From Candidatus Mediterraneibacter stercoripullorum (GTDB taxonomy: Bacteria > Bacillota > Clostridia > Lachnospirales > Lachnospiraceae): DNA of 38,999 nucleotides. Shown in pieces: positions 22,768-31,014 of this stretch. The first letter of the stretch is position 1. Each line of letters starts with the position of its first letter. The position numbers and the translations under genes were made by a program. A model generated the notes under the pieces. It had not been told where the DNA came from. It made no database searches and worked only from the letters and a program-made list of their open reading frames with translations. The stretch lies in NCBI GenBank assembly GCA_019115765.1, contig DXCZ01000006.1, positions 1-38,999 on the forward strand, written 5' to 3'.

Positions 22768-23397
22768 ATGAATAATATTGTTGTTACGATTGCGAGACAG
22801 TACGGAAGCGGCGGAAAGACCATTGGCGCCATGCTGGCGAAGGAAATGGGAATCAACTGCTACAGCAGGGAGATCCTCCGTATGGCATCAGAGGAGAGCG
22901 GTATCAACGAGCGGCTGTTTGGGATGTCAGACGAGAAGATCCGCCATGCGGGATGGTTCCGTCTTCTGAGCCGTCCTTATGAAGGAAATCTGATTCCACC
23001 GGAGGACCGGGACTTCGTTTCAGATGACAACCTCTTCAATTACCAGGCGAAGATCATCAAGGATCTGGCTGCAAATGAGTCTTGTGTCATCATCGGAAGA
23101 TGCGCGGACTATATTCTTCGGGATCATCCCAATGTTGTCAGCGTATTTGTCCATGCGGACAGACAGTTCTGTCTGGACCGGTCTATGGAGCGCCACAGTA
23201 TGAGCGAGAAAGAGATGCTGAAATACATTGAGAAAACAGATAAATACAGAGGAGACTTTTATCGTTATCACACAGGCCACGAATGGGCAGATGCAAGAAA
23301 CTATGATCTGTGCCTGGACAGTGGAAAGCTGGGATTTGAGAAATGTGTGGAAGAGATAAGATCTTATATACAGATTCGTTTTGGTGCCGACAGTTAA
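22768..23397 (+). CDS. Cytidylate kinase-like family protein
   Basis: A 209-residue P-loop protein of the cytidylate-kinase-like family common in Clostridia. The N-terminal VVTIARQYGSGGKTIGAMLA is the nucleotide-binding loop; YSREILRMASEESG follows, and CVIIGRCADYILRD with VFVHAD near residue 115 are further family blocks. True Cmk enzymes have a somewhat different loop and length, and the nucleoside substrate of this branch is not established. The start follows AGGAGG with an 8-nt gap; upstream in-frame ATGs at 22729 lack one. Its stop codon lies within a hairpin shared with the convergent DegV gene. Confidence 0.82.
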   Translation: MNNIVVTIARQYGSGGKTIGAMLAKEMGINCYSREILRMASEESGINERLFGMSDEKIRHAGWFRLLSRPYEGNLIPPEDRDFVSDDNLFNYQAKIIKDLAANESCVIIGRCADYILRDHPNVVSVFVHADRQFCLDRSMERHSMSEKEMLKYIEKTDKYRGDFYRYHTGHEWADARNYDLCLDSGKLGFEKCVEEIRSYIQIRFGADS

Positions 23398-23406
23398 ACT
23401 GTCGGC
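23386..23406. terminator. Shared hairpin at the convergent ends of the kinase-like and DegV genes
   Basis: A 9-bp perfect stem, GCCGACAGT with ACTGTCGGC, has a 3-nt loop that is the kinase-like gene's stop codon; the DegV stop overlaps it on the other strand. The T run is weak (ATTATTTCT), so termination strength is uncertain. Confidence 0.6.
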
Positions 23407-24314
23407 ATTATTTCTGGGTTGACATGGCGGATGACTCCGTATCCGATAGAAGTCGGACCTGCATGCACGCCGATGGTAGCACCGATGCGGCAGATCGGGA
23501 TCCCTGTTGAGATGCCCCATTCCTCATGCAGCCGGTCATCGGTCAGTTCACGCAGCCGGAATGCCTCTTCGTAGTTGCTCCCATATCCGATCAGGATGCG
23601 GCAGTCTGCCGGTGTGCAGTTATTTTCCTTCAGGTAGGCTGTCAGAAGGTCCACAAGTCCATCTACGGATCTGCGCCGTCCCCGCCGGATGCCGGAGGAG
23701 TGGATTTCTCCATCCTGAAGGGTGATCAGCGGCTTGATGTTCAGCAGGCTTCCGGCCAGACTGGTCATCTTGCCGATACGGCCGCCGTGTTCAATGTAGT
23801 TCAGATTCCCCACTGTGAAAAAGATCCTGGCAGTTGAGCGGAGCTCCTTCAGGACCGGGACGGCCTGCTCCAGTGTGTATCCCTTATCCCGCAGACTGCA
23901 TGCCTCCAGGACAAAGGCACTCTGCATAAGTGTGGCGCACAGGGAATCCATGACATATACTTTTACATCCGGATACTCGTCATGAAGCATGTCCTTTGCG
24001 ATCTTAGCAGACTGCATGGCTGAACTCAGCTTTGTCGAGATACAGATGCACAGGATATCCTGCCCGGCCGCTGCATATTTGGTAAACTCCCGGAGAAAAT
24101 CTTCCGGAGACGGCGCTGCAGTTTTCGGAAATGTGTCCGGATCCGTGAGCATACGTTTATAGAAATCATCCAGACTGATCTCTACGCCTTCTTTTTTATA
24201 TGTGTTATCATCAAAAGAAACAAGAAAATGTACGATACTGATATTATATTCCGCTGTGATTTCATCCGGCAGATCACAGGAACCGTCGCTTACGATACCG
24301 AATCTGTGTTTCAT
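23394..24314 (-). CDS. DegV-family fatty-acid-binding protein
   Basis: A 306-residue DegV protein. The N-terminal GIVSDGSCDLPDEI, KTAAPSPEDF, ISTKLSSAMQSAK and VMDSLCATLMQ blocks form the typical fatty-acyl-binding site, and the C-terminal GATIGVHAGPTSIGYGV is diagnostic. In Firmicutes such proteins (FakB) present fatty acids to the FakA kinase for phospholipid synthesis, but no fakA lies here, so this is one of the stand-alone copies usual in Clostridia. The start follows GGGAGAA with a short gap on the minus strand. It overlaps the 3' end of the convergent kinase-like gene by 4 nt. Confidence 0.93.
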   Translation of the reverse strand: MKHRFGIVSDGSCDLPDEITAEYNISIVHFLVSFDDNTYKKEGVEISLDDFYKRMLTDPDTFPKTAAPSPEDFLREFTKYAAAGQDILCICISTKLSSAMQSAKIAKDMLHDEYPDVKVYVMDSLCATLMQSAFVLEACSLRDKGYTLEQAVPVLKELRSTARIFFTVGNLNYIEHGGRIGKMTSLAGSLLNIKPLITLQDGEIHSSGIRRGRRRSVDGLVDLLTAYLKENNCTPADCRILIGYGSNYEEAFRLRELTDDRLHEEWGISTGIPICRIGATIGVHAGPTSIGYGVIRHVNPEIMPTV

Positions 24315-24535
24315 AATTTTTCTCCCTTCTGTACTTACTCTCTATTTCTTTTCTATCCCTTTTTCGTGTGTTATATTTATCTTAACATTATTTCATGAAA
24401 GAATTCACTAAATTTGTAAAAAATTCTATATTTGTTCAAATGCAGCGCTCAGGTGTGAACTGTGATGCCGGCGCATTGAAGTTAGAAAAGGACATATTGA
24501 ATAAAGTTAAGTATTTATTAAGAAACTCGGTGATA

Positions 24536-24564
24536 TTGTAATAAAAATGTAACAATGCTATAAT
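24536..24564 (+). promoter_or_regulatory. Promoter of the ABC exporter operon
   Basis: TTGTAA (24536-24541), a 17-bp spacer and a consensus TATAAT (24559-24564), about 35 bp before the start codon. The rest of 24315-24535 is AT-rich and presumably holds the DegV promoter on the other strand, but no strong match was found. Confidence 0.75.
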
Positions 24565-24598
24565 CTGGACAGAGAAGCCAGGGAGGAGGTGAAAGGGC

Positions 24599-25501
24599 TT
24601 GATAAAGATCAGAGGACTTGTGAAAAAATTTGAGACGGCGTGTGCGCTTGACCGGATCTCTCTTGACGTACAGGACGGGATCATGTTCGGACTTCTGGGG
24701 ACGAACGGGGCAGGAAAGAGCACGCTGCTGAGGATCCTTGCGGGGATACTGGAACCGGACGAAGGAGAAATCTTCATAGACGGGGAAGGAAATCCGGCGG
24801 ATCCGTCCTGTAAGGAAAATATATTCTATCTTCCGGATGATCCCTACTATTTCCCCAATGCCAGTATGGATGAAATGGTACGGTTCTACAGCAGATTTTA
24901 CCCGGGGATGGATGGGAAAGGGGCGGCGGCCATGGCCGAGAGCCTTCATCTGGATATGAATATCCAGATGAGGACATTTTCAAAAGGAATGAAGCGGCAG
25001 GCATTCCTGATCTTCGCCCTGTGCGCCGGAACAAAATACCTTCTGTGCGACGAGGTGTTTGACGGTCTGGATCCGGTAGTGACGGAGGTGATGAAGAATC
25101 TGTTCCGTCAGGAGATGAAGGAGAGAAACTTTACCGTTGTAGTGGCGTCTCACAAACTGAATGACCTGGAGGATCTCTGCGGGAACATCGCCATTCTGCA
25201 CAGGGGAGGTGTGGTGACCGCGGGCGACCTGAAAACCCGGGGAGAAAACATAAGAAAATTCCAGTTTGTTGTCCCGGCGGGCAGAGATCTGGGAGGCCTG
25301 GGCAGCTGCTCTTCGGTCATACGGTGGCAGAGGGAAGGCAACTTTGTCAGACTGACGGCACACGGAAGCGAAAAGGAGATCCGCGCTCTGCTGGAACAGT
25401 ATGAGCCGGAGTTTCTGGAGGAAGTCCCCTTGAGCCTGGAAGAGATATTTATAGAGGAAATGGAGGAGGAGGGTTATGACATCAGGAAAGTTCTTCGGTA
25501 A
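24599..25501 (+). CDS. ABC transporter ATP-binding protein with degenerate signature motif
   Basis: A 300-residue ATPase of the ABC-2 exporter type. Walker A is GTNGAGKST, Walker B is YLLCDEVFDGLDP, and the switch histidine is in VVASHKLNDLED. The signature is FSKGMKRQAFLIFAL rather than LSGGQ, as in YtrB/EcfA-unrelated branches of GntR-linked exporters. The C-terminal 80 residues are an accessory domain. The only start fitting GGAGG (24583-24588) is a TTG at 24599. It overlaps the next gene, a large permease, by 26 nt, so the two form an exporter. The substrate is unknown. Confidence 0.87.
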   Translation: MIKIRGLVKKFETACALDRISLDVQDGIMFGLLGTNGAGKSTLLRILAGILEPDEGEIFIDGEGNPADPSCKENIFYLPDDPYYFPNASMDEMVRFYSRFYPGMDGKGAAAMAESLHLDMNIQMRTFSKGMKRQAFLIFALCAGTKYLLCDEVFDGLDPVVTEVMKNLFRQEMKERNFTVVVASHKLNDLEDLCGNIAILHRGGVVTAGDLKTRGENIRKFQFVVPAGRDLGGLGSCSSVIRWQREGNFVRLTAHGSEKEIRALLEQYEPEFLEEVPLSLEEIFIEEMEEEGYDIRKVLR

Positions 25502-27587
25502 GTGGATCAGAGAAGCGGGGCGGGGACACATTGCGGCGGCACTGTCCTGGGGATTGCTGATGATCTATCTTGCGGTCACTCTCACCAGGCTGAGCCTGGA
25601 TCCGCAGTATACTTTTTTCGGCGCGGGGAGCAGTGAACTGCTGTGGATCAGCGAAGGGCTGGGACTGGCCCTTGCCTTTGTAGAGTTTTTCTATCTGCTG
25701 CAGCAGAGGAAGCAGGATTTCTATTACAGTCTGCCGGTAAGGAAAGGGACGGTATTCTGGAGCAGATATGTACATGGAATACTTCACTATATGATCCCTC
25801 TGGTAATCGTGATGACAGTCTGCGGGGTATATCAGAGTACAGTGGATCAGGTCTTTTTCAGTGAGGCGGCAGGATACACGGGAAAGAGTATCCTGATGTA
25901 CGGGGCTGTTTTCCTGATCTTCTATCACGCAGGACTCCTGTCTGTGGCTGTCAGCGGCAGTGTGGTTACTGCGGTGTTGGTCTGCGCAGGGATTCTGCTA
26001 TATGGAGGGACCCTGTCCGGAAATGTGCTCACCGTATTTTCTGAGCATTTCTTCCGGACTTACTACAGGATCCCGCTGCTGGAAGAGATGGCGACGGTGC
26101 TGGACCCGATGGCTCTTGCAGGGCGCCTGACGGGATGGGAGCTGTATGATCAGAGAGAGATCCTTGCTTTTGTACCCGATGTATCCTATATCGCTGCAGC
26201 TGTCCTGTGGATCCTGCTTTCTCTGTGTCTTCTGATTTATGCGCAGAAAAAACGGAAGACAGAGCGGACGGGAAGAGCCTTCGCCCTACCTGCGGGAGAA
26301 CGAACGGCGGAGATCCTGCTTGCTTTTCTGGCCGGAGTCTGGCTGGGAAGTTATCTGACGGATCTGACCGGGCTGACGGATTCTCCTTCAGGCATTCCGG
26401 CGGGAGCTGCTCTGTCAGCGGCAGCAGGCGTCTGCTCGGCGGCAGTTGTCCATCTTGTGCTTGAGGGGACAGCAGGGGGCTGCAGGAAGCAGGCTATACT
26501 GAGGAGAAAATGGCAGATGTCGGCGGTATGTGCAGCCGTGCTTCTTACAATACTGGCATTTCCAGCAGGAGCGTCTTCTTTCGACCGTTATTTCCCTGAA
26601 GATGAGACGGAACAGATCGGGATCAGCATTGACGGGCTGGGAATGGACTATGAGCAATATAGGGATGCGGTTTATGAAACTGGATCATATACCACGGACC
26701 AGCAGATGAAGGAATATATTCTTGCGGATGAGGGGAAGCGGGCTGTCCTAGCCTGGCTGTCCTCTGTCGTAAACGACGATTCGGCAAATGTAAATGATGC
26801 TGTAACAAATGATGCTGTGGCAAATGACGCTACAGTAAATGACGCCGCAGTAAATGACGATGATACCGGGCAGCAGGAGAACGGCAGCGGAGACGGATCT
26901 TATACCATCGCAACAGTATGTTATCGTCTGCAGGACGGAAGTGAGAAGTACAGAAGATACCAGGTAAGCCGGGAACAGTTCCAGGCATTCAGCTCTGTAT
27001 ATGACACTGTAGAATACAAGGAGAAGGCTTATCCCGCTATAACTGTGGGGACCATGGCAGACGCCCGTTATACTTGGGAAGACGGAGTGACGGAGACAGA
27101 TCTGAAACTGACGGAGGATGAGAAGGAAGCCCTTGCCCTGGCATACAGGGAGGATGTGGAGGCAATGTCCATGGAGGATCTGACGAAGGCGCTGCCGGAG
27201 GGATTCGTTTGTGTTGACTCGGAGACAGGCGCCGGTTCCGCCCGGATGCCGGTATATCCCTTCCATGAGCAGACCTGCGGACTGCTGAGAGAGTACGGCG
27301 TTGATATAGAGAAGACAATCAAGGACTATGAGATACGCTCTGTGGAAATGTATGAGCATTACGGAAGCGTAGGGCCTAACATCTCCGGCGGCGTATCAAA
27401 GATAATCTGCGATACCCCGGAAGAGATAGAGAAGTGGAGTGGCAGACTGTTCCCGGAGAGGCTGGATCTGCAGCCGCTGTTGTACCCGTTGGATCACAGC
27501 GGAAATATCAGTGATATCCGTGCTGAGGTGGAAGATCCGCGGACAAATTCGGTCACAAGGGTTGACTGTTGCCTTCTCCCCGAGTAA
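25476..27587 (+). CDS. Large ABC-2-type permease with extracytoplasmic domain and Asn-Asp repeats
   Basis: A 703-residue membrane protein. About six hydrophobic segments fill residues 18-260 in the arrangement of ABC-2 permeases, including LQQRKQDFYYSLPVRKG, which resembles the cytoplasmic loop of YtrC-like proteins. A seventh and eighth segment lie near 285-380. The remaining 320 residues are hydrophilic and probably outside. Residues about 431-463 are a low-complexity tract of five-residue Asn-Asp-Ala units. The start overlaps the ATPase gene, 4 nt after GGAGGAGGG. Its partner is that ATPase. The outer domain may sense or bind an antibiotic or lipid, but I recognise no family for it. Confidence 0.75.
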   Translation: MTSGKFFGKWIREAGRGHIAAALSWGLLMIYLAVTLTRLSLDPQYTFFGAGSSELLWISEGLGLALAFVEFFYLLQQRKQDFYYSLPVRKGTVFWSRYVHGILHYMIPLVIVMTVCGVYQSTVDQVFFSEAAGYTGKSILMYGAVFLIFYHAGLLSVAVSGSVVTAVLVCAGILLYGGTLSGNVLTVFSEHFFRTYYRIPLLEEMATVLDPMALAGRLTGWELYDQREILAFVPDVSYIAAAVLWILLSLCLLIYAQKKRKTERTGRAFALPAGERTAEILLAFLAGVWLGSYLTDLTGLTDSPSGIPAGAALSAAAGVCSAAVVHLVLEGTAGGCRKQAILRRKWQMSAVCAAVLLTILAFPAGASSFDRYFPEDETEQIGISIDGLGMDYEQYRDAVYETGSYTTDQQMKEYILADEGKRAVLAWLSSVVNDDSANVNDAVTNDAVANDATVNDAAVNDDDTGQQENGSGDGSYTIATVCYRLQDGSEKYRRYQVSREQFQAFSSVYDTVEYKEKAYPAITVGTMADARYTWEDGVTETDLKLTEDEKEALALAYREDVEAMSMEDLTKALPEGFVCVDSETGAGSARMPVYPFHEQTCGLLREYGVDIEKTIKDYEIRSVEMYEHYGSVGPNISGGVSKIICDTPEEIEKWSGRLFPERLDLQPLLYPLDHSGNISDIRAEVEDPRTNSVTRVDCCLLPE
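26769..26867 (+). repeat. 15-bp tandem repeat within the permease gene
   Basis: Degenerate 15-bp units (variants of GTAAATGATGCTGTA) repeat about six times in frame, encoding five-residue units such as VNDAV, TNDAV and ANDAT. Unit count may vary between strains. Confidence 0.75.
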
Positions 27588-27623
27588 GCTGTTAAGTGCG
27601 AATGAAATGACGGAGCTGTTTTG

Positions 27624-27650
27624 CGGGTCCTGCTTTCCAGGCAGGACCCG
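27624..27650. other. 10-bp hairpin after the permease gene
   Basis: CGGGTCCTGC and GCAGGACCCG flank a 7-nt loop. No T run follows, so it is not a clear intrinsic terminator. It is the first of several hairpins between the permease and MATE genes. Confidence 0.5.
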
Positions 27651-27658
27651 AAGTCTGT

Positions 27659-27713
27659 GCGATATGCCCGGAGGGCGGCCGCCGTGCTTGCACGAGCGGA
27701 CATCCGACGGGCA
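27659..27713. repeat. 55-bp dispersed repeat, copy 2 (MATE leader)
   Basis: Same sequence family as 18262-18316, with six transitions. The arms here are ATGCCCG and CGGACAT, so one outer pair is lost while the CGTGC-TT-GCACG core is kept. It lies 106 bp upstream of the MATE start. Confidence 0.75.
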
Positions 27714-27714
27714 A

Positions 27715-27795
27715 CGGTCATCGAGCGGCAGTGCCGCGAGATGACCGAGGTATCGCGGTGATCGGATAGGGGAAGATTCCTTCCCCTATCCGATC
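27715..27795 (+). promoter_or_regulatory. Two strong consecutive hairpins in the leader of the MATE gene
   Basis: The first stem is CGGTCATC/GATGACCG (27715-27722/27740-27747) with an inner GCGGC/GCCGC. The second is a perfect 16-bp stem (27760-27775/27780-27795) with a 4-nt loop, ending 9 nt before the AAAGGAGG ribosome binding site. No T run follows. It may insulate the MATE gene or control its translation or mRNA stability. Confidence 0.5.
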
Positions 27796-27818
27796 GAATA
27801 TGCAAAGGAGGCTTACAT

Positions 27819-29168
27819 ATGACAACGGATATGACGAAAGGACGGATCATACCGCAGCTTACGGAGTTTACGATCCCTCTGGTGCTGGGAAATCTGTTCC
27901 AGCTGACATATAATGCTGCCGATTCTGTAATTGTAGGCAGGTTTGTAGGAGATGACGCCCTGGCGGCAGTAGGGACGGCCGGTCCCATCATGAATATGGT
28001 GATTCTGTTCATCAGCGGTATGTGTATGGGCGCGGGAATCCTGATGAGTATGTATTACGGGCAGAAGAATTACCGGGTGCTGGAGAGGCAGATCAGCACT
28101 ACGCTGCTGGGAGGACTGGCATTTTCCGTGGCAGTGGCTGTCCTGCTGCTGCTTCTTGCACACCCGATCCTGCTGCTCCTGCAGGTACCGGGGGATATCA
28201 TCGGCCCTGCGGGGATATATCTGCGGATCATATTTGTGGGACTGGTATTTACATTTATCTATAACTTTTTTTCCAACACTTTGAGAGCATTGGGAGACAG
28301 CAAGGTGCCCCTCTATTTTCTGATCATAAGCGCAGTGTTGAATGTGGTTGGGGATCTGTTCTTCGTAGTGGTGCTGAAGTGGGGCGTGCCGGGCAGTGCT
28401 CTGGCAACTGTCCTCAGCGAGGCGCTGTGCTGCCTCTGCTGTGTGATCTATATTAAGAAGAAAGTGCCTCTGCTCTGTCTGGGAAAGAAGTGGAGAGTGT
28501 TTGACGGATCTCTGCTGGCGCGGACATTTTCTTACGGCATTACAAGCGCACTGCAGCAGATGTGCGTCCAGCTGGGAAAGATCTGTGTACAGACAGTGGT
28601 GAATGTACAGGGGGTTGCTTTTATCGCTGCGTTTACCGCTATCAACCGGGTAGATGATTTTGCCATGACGCCTCAGCAGAATATTGCTCACGCATCTACC
28701 ACATTTATGGCTCAGAACAGAGGAGCGGGCAATATCCGCAGGATGAAGCGGGGATTCCTCTGTTCTGTATTTCTGGAACTTGTATATACAGCTGCGGTTT
28801 TTGCTGTTGTATTTGTCTTTGCAAAACCGATCATGCAGCTGTTCGTGGATGATGGCTCAGAGGAAGTTATTGGCCTGGGCGTGTCTTATCTGAAGCTGAT
28901 TGCCTTCATGTATGTGATGCCTGCGGCTACGAATACAATCCAGGGATTTTTCCGGGGAATTGGGGATTTGAAGGTTACACTGATCAGCACGGTGCTGAAT
29001 ATGTCAGCGCGTTTTCTTGCCGCATGGCTTATGATCCATATCATGCATGGCGGATTTGACCGGCTTGCCTGGGCAAATTTCTTCGGATGGGTGGCTATGC
29101 TGGCTCTTCAGATTCCATTGTTTACCATTCACTGGAGAAAAGAGAAGGCAGCGAAACCAGATGCTTGA
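27819..29168 (+). CDS. MATE-family multidrug/cation antiporter
   Basis: A 449-residue membrane protein with about twelve helices and the two-fold MATE repeat. LTEFTIPLVLGNLFQLTYNAADSVIVGRFVG begins the first half, and FIAAFTAINRVDDFAMTPQQNIAHA marks the start of the second, as in the DinF/NorM-like Clostridial group. It exports drugs or metabolites against Na+ or H+. The start follows AAAGGAGG (27804-27811) with a 7-nt gap. It is preceded by a hairpin-rich leader and followed by a terminator at 29177-29209. The substrate is not predictable. Confidence 0.92.
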   Translation: MTTDMTKGRIIPQLTEFTIPLVLGNLFQLTYNAADSVIVGRFVGDDALAAVGTAGPIMNMVILFISGMCMGAGILMSMYYGQKNYRVLERQISTTLLGGLAFSVAVAVLLLLLAHPILLLLQVPGDIIGPAGIYLRIIFVGLVFTFIYNFFSNTLRALGDSKVPLYFLIISAVLNVVGDLFFVVVLKWGVPGSALATVLSEALCCLCCVIYIKKKVPLLCLGKKWRVFDGSLLARTFSYGITSALQQMCVQLGKICVQTVVNVQGVAFIAAFTAINRVDDFAMTPQQNIAHASTTFMAQNRGAGNIRRMKRGFLCSVFLELVYTAAVFAVVFVFAKPIMQLFVDDGSEEVIGLGVSYLKLIAFMYVMPAATNTIQGFFRGIGDLKVTLISTVLNMSARFLAAWLMIHIMHGGFDRLAWANFFGWVAMLALQIPLFTIHWRKEKAAKPDA

Positions 29169-29176
29169 TGACAGTT

Positions 29177-29209
29177 TATGCTGTTTTTCGAAAAGCATAG
29201 TATTTTTTT
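29177..29209 (+). terminator. Intrinsic terminator after the MATE gene
   Basis: TATGCT (29177-29182) pairs with AGCATA (29194-29199), with additional T/A pairing inside, followed by a run of seven T. Confidence 0.75.
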
Positions 29210-29349
29210 CGACTTATGACAGGATTCCTCCTTTTTTTCATATGGAAAATGATACCCTCTTTTAAGCAGGGCTGTGTAAAACGGGGTTAAACCGACTTGC
29301 ACGCCTGTAAGGAGAAAGCATTCCATGTTGGAAAAGGAGGAATAATAAT

Positions 29350-30030
29350 ATGAACATGAAAAAGAAAATTGCTGCATCCCTTATAGTCATTATGGCTCTG
29401 GCGGCGGCTGTCTGTGCTGGAGTCTGGTTTTACATAAACCGCTTTGATCCTCAGGCGTATGTCCAGGCTGTGCTGGATGTATCATATAAGGATGAGACAG
29501 AAGCTTATATGGAAATTGCCCGTGTAACAGAAGAGGAGGCAGATGCTGTCTTCGAGAATAATCTGGACGCTACAATGGAGGAATTTGAGTCTTCGCCCAT
29601 GCCGGAAGAACTGAAGCCTCAGTACCGGGAGCTGTTCGGAGAGATTGCGAAGAGTGTGAACTATACGGTGGGCGAGGCCGTGCGGGAGGAGGACGGAAGC
29701 TTCAGCGTTCCGCTGAAGATAAAGCCGATCACTCTGTTTGCAGATACTTATGACCAGTTTCGGGATAAAGCACAGGAGTATGCGGACCAGGTGACAGACC
29801 GCGTGATGCAGGGAGATGAGATGCCTTCGGATGAGGAGATGCAGGCGGAGGTATACCGGATTTACTATACCGTACTGAAAACTGCCATGGATGAGGGACC
29901 ATTGTACGGGGAGGCGCAGGACATTACTCTGCGGGTAGCGAAAAATGATGCCGGCGAATATAAGATAGATACAGAAGACATGCAGGAGCTGGATACACGA
30001 TTGATCGAGGACGGGGAAGAAAAAGAGTGA
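29350..30030 (+). CDS. Unknown protein with N-terminal signal anchor
   Basis: A 226-residue protein I do not recognise. A basic start (MNMKKK) and a hydrophobic stretch to about residue 27 form a signal peptide or anchor without a lipobox cysteine in a good context. The rest is strongly acidic (many Glu and Asp), mostly helical in appearance, and presumably lies outside the membrane. PQAYVQAVLDVSYKDETEAYMEI resembles the opening of DUF5105-like extracytoplasmic proteins of Firmicutes, but this is tentative. The ribosome binding site is AAAAGGAGG with about 10 nt spacing. It stands alone between the MATE terminator and the rpiB-type gene. Confidence 0.65.
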   Translation: MNMKKKIAASLIVIMALAAAVCAGVWFYINRFDPQAYVQAVLDVSYKDETEAYMEIARVTEEEADAVFENNLDATMEEFESSPMPEELKPQYRELFGEIAKSVNYTVGEAVREEDGSFSVPLKIKPITLFADTYDQFRDKAQEYADQVTDRVMQGDEMPSDEEMQAEVYRIYYTVLKTAMDEGPLYGEAQDITLRVAKNDAGEYKIDTEDMQELDTRLIEDGEEKE

Positions 30031-30087
30031 AAGGCTAAGATTTGCAATATTTTTAATCATATTATACGGGAAATCGCTTATTTACTA

Positions 30088-30096
30088 TGCTAGAAT
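30088..30096 (+). promoter_or_regulatory. Extended -10 promoter candidate for the RpiB-type gene
   Basis: TGCTAGAAT (TG, one base, TAGAAT at 30091-30096) without a clear -35. The leader of about 115 nt includes a CAGAC/GTCTG hairpin inside AGCCC/GGGCT arms. Confidence 0.35.
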
Positions 30097-30213
30097 AAAG
30101 GGGTAAATAAGGAGACAGAGCCCGATAGCACATATGAAGCAGACATTGTCTGAACAGTGGGACAGGGCTGTTCCGAAAGCAATCATGATTAGAAAACAGG
30201 AGGAAACCAGAAG

Positions 30214-30852
30214 ATGAAGATAGCACTGATCAATGAGAACAGTCAGGCGGCAAAAAATGAAGTGATCTGCAACGCACTGAAAAAAGTTGTGGAGCCCATG
30301 GGACATGAGGTTTTTAATTATGGAATGTATACAGCAGAGGACGAGTGCCAGCTGACCTATGTACAGGTTGGTATCCTGGCAGCAGTCCTTCTGAATTCCG
30401 GAGCTGCGGATTATGTGATCACAGGATGCGGAACCGGCGAGGGAGCCATGCTGGCATGTAACTCTTTCCCGGGCGTGATTTGCGGACATGTGGAGGACCC
30501 GCTGGACGCCTACACATTTGCTCAGATCAATGACGGAAATGCCATTGCCATCCCATTTGCAAAAGGATTCGGCTGGGGCGGAGACCTGAATCTGGAGTAT
30601 ATCTTCGAGAAGCTGTATGTGGAAGAGAGCGGACAGGGATATCCCAGAGAGCGTGCTATTCCGGAGCAGAGAAATAAAAAGATCCTGGATGAAGTGAAAG
30701 GTGTGACATACCGGAAACTGACAGACATCCTCAGAGAACTGGACAGAGATCTTGTAAAGGGAGCTTTGAGCGGAGAGAGGTTCCAGGAATACTTCTACGC
30801 AAACTGCAAGGATGAAGAAATCGCGGCTGTAGTAAAAGAGATTCTGGGCTGA
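30214..30852 (+). CDS. RpiB/LacA/LacB-family sugar-phosphate isomerase
   Basis: A 212-residue protein. The N-terminal MKIALINENSQAAKNEVIC and the ADYVITGCGTGEGAMLACNSFPGV block match the RpiB/LacAB fold: the GCGTGEG loop holds the catalytic Cys and the anion hole that stabilises the enediol. The family interconverts ribose-5-P/ribulose-5-P or galactose-6-P/tagatose-6-P. The C-terminal 60 residues are longer than in RpiB of about 150 residues, as in a Clostridial subgroup. The ribosome binding site is ACAGGAGG. Without lac-type neighbours the substrate is open. It ends before a 20-bp-stem terminator shared with lepB. Confidence 0.85.
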   Translation: MKIALINENSQAAKNEVICNALKKVVEPMGHEVFNYGMYTAEDECQLTYVQVGILAAVLLNSGAADYVITGCGTGEGAMLACNSFPGVICGHVEDPLDAYTFAQINDGNAIAIPFAKGFGWGGDLNLEYIFEKLYVEESGQGYPRERAIPEQRNKKILDEVKGVTYRKLTDILRELDRDLVKGALSGERFQEYFYANCKDEEIAAVVKEILG

Positions 30853-30945
30853 TCTGGGAATCTTACAGACTATAGAAGCGGCCGAAAGACCGGTTCTGAA
30901 AGCAGTTATGAGTGGAATCGGAATAGAGGATAAAGAGGATAAGGA

Positions 30946-30996
30946 CAGATGGAAAAAGCGTACATGCCAATCTGGGATGTACGCTTTTTCCATCTG
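30946..30996. terminator. Bidirectional terminator between the RpiB-type gene and lepB
   Basis: A perfect 20-bp stem (30946-30965/30977-30996) with an 11-nt loop. It includes GGAAAAAGCG and its mate CGCTTTTTCC, giving A/T tracts on both sides. It can end transcripts from both directions. Confidence 0.85.
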
Positions 30997-31014
30997 TTAT
31001 TTCAGTTTTGTCTA

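Noticed and set aside
26769-26867. Tandem repeats as a possible CRISPR array
   Set aside because: Units are 15 bp, contiguous without spacers and in frame inside a gene.
30134-30217. 27-codon upstream open frame overlapping the RpiB-type start by ATGA
   Set aside because: The overlap is suggestive of coupling, but no ribosome binding site lies within 15 nt of its ATG and the sequence has no recognisable features.
30085-30993. Minus-strand open frame of 302 codons
   Set aside because: It is opposite the RpiB-type gene and crosses the bidirectional terminator; the plus-strand product is clearly real.
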